This document shows positions 57,391-64,000 of a DNA stretch of 64,000 bases, one piece after another (position 1 is the first letter of the stretch; each line of letters starts with the position of its first letter). Source of the DNA: Pseudaminobacter sp040045035 (GTDB taxonomy: Bacteria; Pseudomonadota; Alphaproteobacteria; Rhizobiales; Rhizobiaceae); assembly GCF_040045035.1 (NCBI RefSeq), contig NZ_JBDZDS010000006.1, positions 1-64,000 of the forward strand, given 5' to 3'. The notes beneath the pieces were generated by a model. It made no database searches and was not told where the DNA came from. It was given only the letters and a program-made list of their open reading frames with translations. The translations under genes and the position numbers were made by a program.

Positions 57391-58135
57391 GCGAGCAGCC
57401 CGAGCCATTCACGAATGGCCAGGGATGTGTTTTGCAGTGAATCCTGCGGGTTGTCGCGCATGAGACCGACGCCTTCCCGGCCCGAGGTGCGGTAGTCGAC
57501 CGGCCACGGCAAGACCTCGAAATCCGCCTTGTGGAACAGGGCCATGGATCGCGGCATATGGAAAGCCGACGTGACCAGCAGCCAGGTTTCGCCGGGCTTC
57601 GGCGACACGAGCTGTTTGGTGAAGATCGCGTTTTCGTAAGTGTCGCGCGACTTGTTCTCGAGCACCATGCGCTCCCGCGCAACGCCGAGGGCCGACAACA
57701 GCCGCTCGGCCGTATCGGCATCGCCCTCGCCTTCCAGGATGAGCGTGCCCACGCCGCCGGAGACAACGACCTTGGCGTCCGGGAAGCGCCGAGCCAGAAC
57801 GGCTGTCTCGACGAAACGATCGCCGGCGCTGTTCATCTCGTAGCCGCCGCGAGCGAGGTTGATGGCGCCTTCGAGGCCCCGCCCAACACGACGATGCCGT
57901 CGACCTTTTCCGGCAAGGCGGGACGCTGGAACCGCTCCTCGAGCGGGGTCAGCATCATTGCGCCAATCGACGTCCATGCGGCGAGCGCCAGGATCAGGAA
58001 GCCGGAGACGCAGCCTGCGATCGACAGGCGCCGCCAGCCGGCAAGCAGCGCGGCGACGCCCACGAGAAGAAGAAACAACGACAGGTTCAAGGGCTGGATG
58101 AAGAACCAGAACACCTTGGACAGGACGAAGAACAT
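57342..58135 (-). pseudogene. YdcF/ElyC-like (DUF218) membrane protein gene, frameshifted
   Basis: The first part reads MFFVLSKVFWFFIQPLNLS with two helices, then VDGIVVLGG. The frame then breaks, and the DUF218 domain continues in another frame as GLEGAINLARGGYEMNSAGDRF, VSGGVGTLILEG and WLLVTSAFHMPRSMALF. A run of four C at 57877-57880 (G on the coding strand) would, with one more base, restore a single protein of about 264 residues. It is either a true frameshift, a phase-variable homopolymer or a sequence error. The family is linked to envelope polysaccharide and undecaprenyl carrier metabolism. Confidence 0.8.
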
Positions 58136-58167
58136 GCCGTCGCCTCAATCCGACTGGCGCAGAGCGA

Positions 58168-59655
58168 TTACCACCACTTCTCCGGCTCGAAGCGTCCGGC
58201 CGCCTGCTCGATGACATGGGCGGTCTGGAACAGCGTCTCTTCGTCGAAGGGCCGACCGATGAGCTGGAGCCCGAGCGGCAGGCCGTTGGCGTCCACGCCG
58301 GCCGGCACGGCAATGCCCGGCAGGCCGGCCATGTTCACCGTCACCGTGAAGATGTCGTTGAGGTACATTTTCACCGGATCGCTGGCCATCTCCTGGTCGG
58401 CAACGCCGAAGGCCGCGGACGGGGTCGCCGGCGTCAGGATCACGTCGATGCCGGCGGCGAAGACGTCCTCGAAATCCTTCTTGATCAGGGTGCGCACCTT
58501 CTGCGCCTGCAGGTAGTACGCGTCGTAATAACCGGCCGAGAGCACATAGGTGCCGATCATGATGCGGCGCTTGACCTCGCGGCCGAAACCGGCGGCGCGG
58601 GTCTTTTCATACATTTCGATGATGTCCTTGCCCGGCACGCGCAGGCCGTAGCGGACGCCGTCATAGCGCGCGAGGTTGGACGAGGCTTCCGCCGGCGCGA
58701 CGATGTAATAGGCCGGCAGCGCGTATTTCGTGTGCGGCAGCGAGATGTCGACGATCTCGGCGCCGGCATCCTTCAGCCAGGCGATGCCCTTCTGCCACAG
58801 CGCCTCGATCTCGGCCGGCATGCCCTCGACGCGATATTCCCTCGGAATGCCGATCTTCATGCCCTTGATGGGGCGGCCGATCGCCGCCTCGTAGTCCGGC
58901 ACAGGCATATCGACGGAGGTGGTGTCCTTGACGTCGACCGAAGCCATGGACTTGAGCAGGATCGCCGCATCGCGCACGTCGCGCGCGATTGGCCCCGCCT
59001 GATCGAGCGACGAGGCGAAGGCGACAACACCCCAGCGCGAGACGCGGCCGTAGGTCGGCTTGATACCAACCGTGCCGGTGAAGGCAGCCGGCTGGCGGAT
59101 CGAGCCGCCGGTGTCGGTGGCGGTGGCGCCGGCGCAAAGCCAAGCGGAGACCGCCGCGGCCGAACCACCGGAGGAACCGCCGGGCACCAGCTGCTTGTTC
59201 GAGCCAGCCGCGCGCCACGGGTTGATCACCGCGCCGTAGTAGGAGGTCTCGTTCGACGAGCCCATGGCGAACTCGTCCATGTTGAGCTTGCCGAGCATGA
59301 CGGCCCCGTCGGCCCAAAGATTGGCGGTGACGGTCGATTCGTAGCGCGGCTTGAAGCCGTCCAGCACGTGGCTGCAGGCCTGGGTGTGCACGCCTTCGGT
59401 GGCGAACAGGTCCTTGATGCCGAGCGGGATGCCTTCCAGCGCGCCACCCTCACCCTTGGCGAGCTTTTCGTCGGAGGCCTTGGCCATCTCGCGCGCCTGG
59501 TCGTGCGTGACCGTGACATAGGCGTTGAAGGCGCCGTTGGCCGCGTCGATCGCGTTGAGGTAGGCCTCGGTGAGTTCGCCTGCCTTGATCTCCTTGGAGC
59601 GGAGCTTGGCGCGGGCCTCGGAAATGGTCAGTCTGGTCAGGTCGCTCATCGTCAT
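58168..59655 (-). CDS. gatA: Asp-tRNA(Asn)/Glu-tRNA(Gln) amidotransferase subunit A
   Basis: Glutaminase subunit that supplies ammonia to GatB for correcting mischarged tRNA. The 495 residues have the amidase Ser-cisSer-Lys triad: Lys in IPLGIKDLF, the serines in VPGGSSGGSAAAVS and TDTGGSIRQPA. LNMDEFAMGSSNETSYYG is typical. The start overlaps the acetyltransferase stop by four bases; an ATG two codons later is an alternative. gatC is two genes upstream, while gatB is not in the window. Confidence 0.97.
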   Translation of the reverse strand: MTMSDLTRLTISEARAKLRSKEIKAGELTEAYLNAIDAANGAFNAYVTVTHDQAREMAKASDEKLAKGEGGALEGIPLGIKDLFATEGVHTQACSHVLDGFKPRYESTVTANLWADGAVMLGKLNMDEFAMGSSNETSYYGAVINPWRAAGSNKQLVPGGSSGGSAAAVSAWLCAGATATDTGGSIRQPAAFTGTVGIKPTYGRVSRWGVVAFASSLDQAGPIARDVRDAAILLKSMASVDVKDTTSVDMPVPDYEAAIGRPIKGMKIGIPREYRVEGMPAEIEALWQKGIAWLKDAGAEIVDISLPHTKYALPAYYIVAPAEASSNLARYDGVRYGLRVPGKDIIEMYEKTRAAGFGREVKRRIMIGTYVLSAGYYDAYYLQAQKVRTLIKKDFEDVFAAGIDVILTPATPSAAFGVADQEMASDPVKMYLNDIFTVTVNMAGLPGIAVPAGVDANGLPLGLQLIGRPFDEETLFQTAHVIEQAAGRFEPEKWW

Positions 59656-60116
59656 TCAGCCTGCAAAATCTTTTCGTAAAACACCGACCATTCCGAATCC
59701 GGATAGTCGAGCACCGGGCCGCAGCGCGAGAAGCCGGCGCGCTCATAGACGGCCCAGGCGGCCGGGTGCCGGTCGCCGGTTTCAAGCACCAGCCGCCTTA
59801 TTCCTTCGCCCCGCGCCAGCGCCTCGATGCGGCCGACGATCTCGAAGCCGATCCTCCGGCCGCGATACGAGGGGCGCGTGTACATGCGCTTGACCTCACC
59901 CAGTTCGCCGCCATGGCGTTTGAGGGCACCGCAGGCCACCGCTTCCCCATTGTCGCGGGCAATGAAGACCGTGGTGTCGGCCCCGGCCATCTGCTCCGCC
60001 GTCATGTGATAGCAGAATTCCGGCGGCGTCAGCTCATGTAAGGCAGCATTGAGTTCGGCGATCAGGCCGCGCACATCATCCTGCAGCGGGCTTTCGGTCG
60101 CGATCTCTAAGGCCAC
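59652..60116 (-). CDS. GNAT family N-acetyltransferase
   Basis: A 154-residue acetyl-CoA-dependent transferase. The acetyl-CoA site is visible as VKRMYTRPSYRGRRIGFEIVGRIEALARGEG, and the end of the fold as LVLETGDRHPAAWAVYERAGF. The substrate is unknown. The gene sits between gatC and gatA, six bases after gatC and overlapping gatA, so its expression is tied to the amidotransferase. Confidence 0.92.
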   Translation of the reverse strand: MALEIATESPLQDDVRGLIAELNAALHELTPPEFCYHMTAEQMAGADTTVFIARDNGEAVACGALKRHGGELGEVKRMYTRPSYRGRRIGFEIVGRIEALARGEGIRRLVLETGDRHPAAWAVYERAGFSRCGPVLDYPDSEWSVFYEKILQAE

Positions 60117-60122
60117 GCGGCG

Positions 60123-60410
60123 TTACTCCACCACCTTGGGGACCAGGAAGAAGTTCTCGTCGGTCACCGGCGCATTGGCAACGATGTCGGCAGCCTTGCT
60201 GCCGTCGGTAACGTTGTCGGCACGCTCCTTCATCGCCATCGGCGTCACCGAGGTCATCGGCTCCACGCCGGAAACGTCGACCTCGTTCAGTTGCTCGACG
60301 AAGCCGAGAATGGCGTTCAGTTCGCCCGTCATGCGCTCGGCATCCTCTTCGGATACGGCGATGCGGGCGAGATGCGCGACGCGCTTTACAGTGGCAATAT
60401 CAACGGACAT
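60123..60410 (-). CDS. gatC: Asp-tRNA(Asn)/Glu-tRNA(Gln) amidotransferase subunit C
   Basis: Small subunit that stabilises GatA and GatB. The 95 residues read MSVDIATVKRVAHLARIAVSE, then LNAILGFVEQLNEVDVSGVEPM, and DENFFLVPKVVE at the end, all typical. A TTG one codon earlier is not needed. First gene of the gatC-GNAT-gatA-ydcF unit. Confidence 0.96.
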   Translation of the reverse strand: MSVDIATVKRVAHLARIAVSEEDAERMTGELNAILGFVEQLNEVDVSGVEPMTSVTPMAMKERADNVTDGSKAADIVANAPVTDENFFLVPKVVE

Positions 60411-60511
60411 CAAAGATTCTCCGGAAAACCGGGCTGGTTATCGTGTCCGGGCTATAGCGGCGCCGGGCGCGACACGCAACAATCATGTCCAAGAACGAGC
60501 CCGTGCGCACG

Positions 60512-61216
60512 CTAAATCTCGAAAGTCTCGCCCACTGCGGGCACCAGGACCTCCACGCCCGAGCCTCCCATGCCCGCGACGAATTTCTCCGGGGTCTGGT
60601 CGAGCAACGGGAAGGTCGCGTAGTGACAAGGGATCACCGTCTCGAAATCGAAAAAGCGCCGGCAGGCAAGCGCGGCCACGGCGCCCCCCATGGTGAAGCG
60701 GTCGCCGACCGGCACGATGCCGATCTTGGGCTCGTGCAGTTCGTTGATCAGCGCCATGTCCGAGAAGATGTCGGTATCGCCCATGTGGTAGAGCGTGCGG
60801 TCGTTGGGGAAATGCAGCACCAGGCCGGCCGGATTGCCGAGATAGGTGTTCGTCCCGCCCTCGCCGGCGTATGACGAGGAATGCAGCGCATTGACGAAAG
60901 TGGTGGTGAAGCCGCCGCAATCGACCGTCCCGCCATGGTTGCCAGGATTGATCTGGTTGCCGCTCACACCCTGGCCGACCAGATACATGCAGATCTCGAA
61001 ATTGGCGACGAGCATGGCGCCGGTCTTTTTGAGGATCGCCGCGGAATCGCCGATGTGGTCGTTGTGGCCATGGGTCAGCAGCACATGAGTGGCGCCCTCG
61101 GCCGGGCCTTCCCAGCCCTTGGTCCAGAGCGGGTTCTGGATAAACGGGTCGATCAGGATCTTGGCGTTGCCCACTTCCACGCGAAACGCGGATTGCCCGT
61201 ACCAGGTGATCTTCAT
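60512..61216 (-). CDS. Metal-dependent hydrolase, UPF0173 (beta-lactamase fold)
   Basis: A 234-residue metallo-beta-lactamase-fold hydrolase of unknown substrate. It starts MKITWYGQSAFRVEVG; the frame extends 20 codons upstream unsupported. The metal motif is LLTHGHNDHIG, followed by MYLVGQGVSGNQINPGNHGG, the metal-binding His in NALHSSSYAGEGG, Asp in LYHMGDTDIFSD and a late His in VIPCHYATFP. It is divergent from ruvX with about 50 bases between the starts. Confidence 0.93.
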   Translation of the reverse strand: MKITWYGQSAFRVEVGNAKILIDPFIQNPLWTKGWEGPAEGATHVLLTHGHNDHIGDSAAILKKTGAMLVANFEICMYLVGQGVSGNQINPGNHGGTVDCGGFTTTFVNALHSSSYAGEGGTNTYLGNPAGLVLHFPNDRTLYHMGDTDIFSDMALINELHEPKIGIVPVGDRFTMGGAVAALACRRFFDFETVIPCHYATFPLLDQTPEKFVAGMGGSGVEVLVPAVGETFEI

Positions 61217-61264
61217 GGCTGACGCCTCCTCGATTTTTAATCGCCCAAAGGATAGAAGGCGGCG

Positions 61265-61780
61265 GTGCCAAGTCAAAAGGAAAGCTCTCCGCCCTTGAAC
61301 ATCGTTGCGATCGAAGACCTGCCGCGGCTACTGGCCGGCGGCAAGACGCTGGCCGGACTTGACCTCGGCGACAAGACAATCGGCGTCGCCGTGTCCGATC
61401 GCAGCCTCTCCTTCGCCCATCCGCGGCCGGTGATCATTCGCAAGAAATTCTCGATCGACGCCGCCGCCCTGCTGGAACTGCTCGGCAAGGAAAATACCGG
61501 CGCGGTGGTGATCGGCCTCCCGGTCAACATGGACGGCAGCGAGGGACCGCGAGCGCAGGCCTCCCGCGCCTTCGTGCGTAACATCGCCAGGCTCACCGAC
61601 CTGCCCTTCGCCTTCTGGGACGAGCGGCTATCGACGGTGGCGGCCGAACGCAGCCTGATCGAGATGGACATGTCACGCGCCAAGCGGAAGACGAAGATCG
61701 ACTCGGCCGCTGCCGCCTTCATCCTGCAGGGCGTCCTGGACAGGCTTCACGCCCTCGGCGAGGACACGGTACCGAGATAG
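61265..61780 (+). CDS. ruvX: Holliday junction resolvase-like RuvX (YqgF)
   Basis: RNase H-fold nuclease proposed to process the 5' end of pre-16S rRNA or Holliday junctions. The 171 residues include TLAGLDLGDKTIGVAVSD, VVIGLPVNMDGSEGPRA, FWDERLSTVAAERSLIE and KIDSAAAAFILQGVLD. The start is a GTG and leaves an N-terminal extension of about 25 residues before the fold; a later start is possible. Its end overlaps the convergent DUF6105-like gene by 34 bases. Confidence 0.95.
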   Translation: MPSQKESSPPLNIVAIEDLPRLLAGGKTLAGLDLGDKTIGVAVSDRSLSFAHPRPVIIRKKFSIDAAALLELLGKENTGAVVIGLPVNMDGSEGPRAQASRAFVRNIARLTDLPFAFWDERLSTVAAERSLIEMDMSRAKRKTKIDSAAAAFILQGVLDRLHALGEDTVPR

Positions 61781-62058
61781 CGCTCGCGCCGCATCCGCAA
61801 CCAGGCGCCCATCTGCCGGCGGCGCCGAAAAGCGAAAATCGCCAGCACGATCAGAGTATCGAAGATGCAGGCCTTGGCGACCAAGGCGGGAATCGTCTGC
61901 GGGTCGATGCCGAGCATCTGGCCGTAGAGCTGGAACACCAGGTCATGGACCCGGCGCGTCAGCATGACGTAGCCGAAATTGATGTCGTAGAACGACAGTC
62001 CGAACCAGCCCCAGAAGATCAGCAGCGGTGAAGCCCAGAGGATGAGGATGTAGCGCAT
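61747..62058 (-). CDS. DUF6105-like small membrane protein
   Basis: A 103-residue protein with two hydrophobic helices (MRYILILWASPLLIFWGWFG, and VAKACIFDTLIVLAIFAF) around FYDINFGYVMLTRRVHDLVF, ending in a basic tail. This resembles the rhizobial DUF6105 proteins of unknown function. The start shares one base with the stop of a 37-codon frame (TGATG), which suggests coupled translation; a Met two codons upstream is an alternative. Confidence 0.75.
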   Translation of the reverse strand: MRYILILWASPLLIFWGWFGLSFYDINFGYVMLTRRVHDLVFQLYGQMLGIDPQTIPALVAKACIFDTLIVLAIFAFRRRRQMGAWLRMRRERYLGTVSSPRA

Positions 62059-62171
62059 CAGCATCCTCTGCCGATTCGCGCCGCGGCCGGCAGATCACGC
62101 ACGGCCTGAACCGACGGCGCGACGGCAGCCGTGGCGTGGCAGGTCGGTATATGGCCGTGGTTGGTGCGCAT
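62058..62171 (-). CDS. Possible 37-residue leader-type frame
   Basis: A short frame MRTNHGHIPTCHATAAVAP to GRGC, with AAGGA five bases before its ATG and a stop overlapping the next gene's start. No family is recognised and there is no hydrophobic segment. It may serve to couple translation of the DUF6105-like gene, or be chance. Confidence 0.35.
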   Translation of the reverse strand: MRTNHGHIPTCHATAAVAPSVQAVRDLPAAARIGRGC

Positions 62172-62201
62172 GGTCGTCCTTGGATTCCCACCACTGTAAG
62201 C

Positions 62202-62244
62202 GTTAACCATTTCTTCGCAACGGTAACCATTTATTAAGGTTAAC
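62202..62244. repeat. Tandem GTTAACCATTT-type repeats
   Basis: GTTAACCATTT (62202-62212) and GGTAACCATTT (62222-62232) are 20 bases apart, two helical turns, and GGTTAAC follows at 62238-62244. They lie in the promoter gap between the divergent 37-codon frame and the AEC gene and may be a protein-binding site. Confidence 0.4.
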
Positions 62245-62331
62245 AACGATAGCCGGCTAGATTGGCAACGTGGGGAAATAGGCCGTATGGATCGCTTGCC
62301 AACCTCCGCCCAACGTTCCCGCAGTCCCCTT

Positions 62332-63267
62332 ATGATCGCGATTTTCGACAGTATCCTGCCGATCTTTCTGCTGATTCTGGCCGGCAACTTTTTGCGACGC
62401 GTGCCTCTGATAGATCAGGGAGCATGGGTCGGGCTGGAGCAGATCGGCTACTGGTTCCTCTATCCGGCGCTGCTGTTCGTGACGATCTACAACGCCGATT
62501 TCAAAGGGCTCCAGCTCAACGCCATGATGCTGGCGCTGGCGGCCGCCCTGACGGCGATGATCGCCCTCACCTGCGCGCTGTAGCCGCTGCTCGGACGCGC
62601 CGGCTTCATCCAGAGAAGCGAGTTCTCGTCGATCTTCCAGACAGCGGTGCGCTGGAACAGTTTTATGGCGCTGGCGATCGCACAAAAAATCTTTCCGCCG
62701 GCAGGCACTGCCGTGGTGGCGCTGGTGATGGCGATCATCATCATTCCGCTCAATCTCGCCACGGTACTTCTGGTAACGCGCTTCGCCGACCGCAGCGCCA
62801 ACTGGCGCAGAATTGGCCGCGACATGGCGATCAACCCGATGATCCTGGGCTCGCTCGCGGGCATCCTGTTCCGTTTCCTGCCGTTCCAACTCTATGGACC
62901 GTTCAACCAGACGCTTGGGCTGGTGGGCAGTGCGGCGCTCGGCATGGGTCTGCTGGCGATTGGGGCGGGCCTGCACTTGGGCGACCTGTGGCGGCCGCGC
63001 TTCGCCCTGCTGCTTCCGGTCGCGCTGAAGTTGATGCTGTTTCCAGCGTTGCTGATCGGAGCCGCCTTGGCCTTTGGAGTCAGCGGCAGCGAGCTTTCCT
63101 ATCTGGCGCTTTGCGCCGCGGTGCCGACGGCGATGAACGGCTATCTTCTCGCCCGCCAGCTCGGCGGCGACGCAGAACTCTATGCCGCCGTCACCACGGT
63201 GCAGGCGGTGGCCTCGTTCCTCACCATTCCCGCGGTTTTGGCTGTATCGGCTCAGATCACCGGATAG
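62332..63267 (+). pseudogene. AEC family transporter gene with an in-frame stop
   Basis: Auxin efflux carrier-type permease of about 310 residues, ten helices. The first part, MIAIFDSILPIFLLILAGNF to ALTAMIALTCAL, ends at a TAG (62581-62583). The same frame then continues PLLGRAGFIQRSEFSSIFQ, with NSFMALAIAQK, MAINPMILGSLAGIL and GSELSYLALCAAVPTAMNGYLL, all family-like. One base change explains the interruption. It is a recent nonsense mutation or a sequence error; an ATG 15 codons upstream is an alternative start. Its end overlaps the convergent dehydrogenase gene by 16 bases. Confidence 0.85.
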
Positions 63268-64000
63268 AGGGTATCGACGATCATGCGCGCATCGTGGCGC
63301 GCATCGAGCATCCCGTAGGTGCCGCGCCACTGGCCGGCCAGCCGCGTCTCGATGAAGGCATCGGCAATGCGCCCTGCCCCCATGCGCCGAAGTTCCGCCG
63401 CAGCGGCCGACAGCGCAAGCTGCTCGGTGAGGATGCGCGCAGAGCCCTCATCCGACGCGGCCACCTGCTGGGCCGCGCGCAGCACGCTGGTGGTGCCGCG
63501 CCCGCTCGAACCAAGATCCCGCTCGATGCCGGCCAGCACATCCTCAAATAGTCCGGGCGCGCGGCCCAGAACGCGAAGCACGTCGAGCGCCATCACATTG
63601 CCGGAGCCTTCCCAGATCGCATTGACCGGGGCCTCGCGGTAAAAGCGCGCCAGCGGCATCTCCTCGACATAGCCGTTGCCGCCCAGGCACTCCATCGCCT
63701 CATAGAGCAGCGCCGGCGCGATCTTGCACACCCAGTATTTCACCACCGGGGTCATGACGCGGGCGAAAGCCGCCTCGCCGCGATCGGCCGCAGCCTCGTC
63801 AAAGGAACGCGCCAGCCGGAACGACAGCGCCGTGGCGCCGGCGACATCCAGCGCCATGTCGGCAAGCACGCGCTGCATCAGCGGCTGGTCGATGAGATTG
63901 GTGCCGAACACCTGGCGATGGCGGGTGTGATTGATCGCTTCGGCCAGCCCGGCCCGCATGAGCCCCGAGGAGGCGATGGCGCAGTCGAGCCGCGTCAGCG
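63252..64000 (-). CDS. AidB-like acyl-CoA dehydrogenase, C-terminal part (runs off the window)
   Basis: The visible 249 residues cover the C-terminal half of an acyl-CoA dehydrogenase-fold flavoprotein. LTRLDCAIASSGLMRAGLAEA at the window edge, RHRQVFGTNLIDQPLMQRVLAD, EAMECLGGNGYVEE and REAPVNAIWEGSGNVMALDVLRVL match the AidB subfamily, linked to the adaptive response to alkylating agents. The N-terminal half lies beyond the right edge. Confidence 0.9.
   Translation of the reverse strand, partial: LTRLDCAIASSGLMRAGLAEAINHTRHRQVFGTNLIDQPLMQRVLADMALDVAGATALSFRLARSFDEAAADRGEAAFARVMTPVVKYWVCKIAPALLYEAMECLGGNGYVEEMPLARFYREAPVNAIWEGSGNVMALDVLRVLGRAPGLFEDVLAGIERDLGSSGRGTTSVLRAAQQVAASDEGSARILTEQLALSAAAAELRRMGAGRIADAFIETRLAGQWRGTYGMLDARHDARMIVDTLYPVI

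Noticed and set aside
62262..63551. A 429-codon plus-strand frame across the disrupted AEC gene
   Set aside because: It is a different frame from the conserved AEC segments and continues opposite the dehydrogenase gene; a shadow frame.

Overview
The window looks like chromosomal DNA of a high-GC alphaproteobacterium of the order Rhizobiales, most likely Mesorhizobium or a close Phyllobacteriaceae relative. The evidence is the gene order, the alphaproteobacterial SOS operator (GTTC-N7-GTTC or GAAC-N7-GAAC), an EipB-type envelope protein, DUF1489, DUF6105-like and phasin genes, and the lipid A gene order with lpxI.

Left edge (1-4411): a module of three overlapping tyrosine recombinases, all on the minus strand, sits directly behind the single-strand binding protein gene ssb. 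The spacer between ssb and the module carries several short inverted and direct repeats that could be a recombination site. Next (4412-12209): ssb and uvrA are divergent, each with its own LexA box, separated by about 640 bases of hairpin-rich DNA. DUF302, DUF72, a small secreted protein and an NCS1 nucleobase transporter follow.

Core region (12252-42070): pyrG, an L,D-transpeptidase, secG and tpiA run leftward. ppiD-trpD-trpC-moaC-moeA and then lexA (two LexA boxes) run rightward. comEC, gltX and gltA follow. Then comes the long leftward translation and envelope cluster rpsB-tsf-pyrH-frr-uppS-cdsA-rseP-bamA-lpxD-fabZ-lpxA-lpxI-lpxB. It links ribosome function, undecaprenyl phosphate and phospholipid synthesis, outer-membrane protein assembly and lipid A synthesis. 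gltX and gltA are separated by a pair of perfect hairpins with an alternative pairing.

Right part (42325-64000): mixed housekeeping and accessory genes. These are eipB, ridA, a glycerophosphodiesterase, a FemAB-like acyltransferase gene with a very AT-rich patch, an SMR transporter, a HIT protein, azlCD, a VOC protein, clpA-clpS, a phasin, a D,D-carboxypeptidase with a SPOR domain, DUF1489, sdaA, a 42-residue membrane protein, DUF599, a frameshifted ydcF-like gene, gatA, an acetyltransferase, gatC, a UPF0173 hydrolase, ruvX, DUF6105, an AEC permease gene with an in-frame stop, and the C-terminal part of an AidB-like acyl-CoA dehydrogenase.

No rRNA, tRNA, CRISPR array or clear insertion sequence was recognised. 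The least ordinary parts are the recombinase trio with its spacer, the structured DNA between the two SOS boxes, the gltX-gltA hairpin pair, the AT-rich patch, and two disrupted genes near the right edge.
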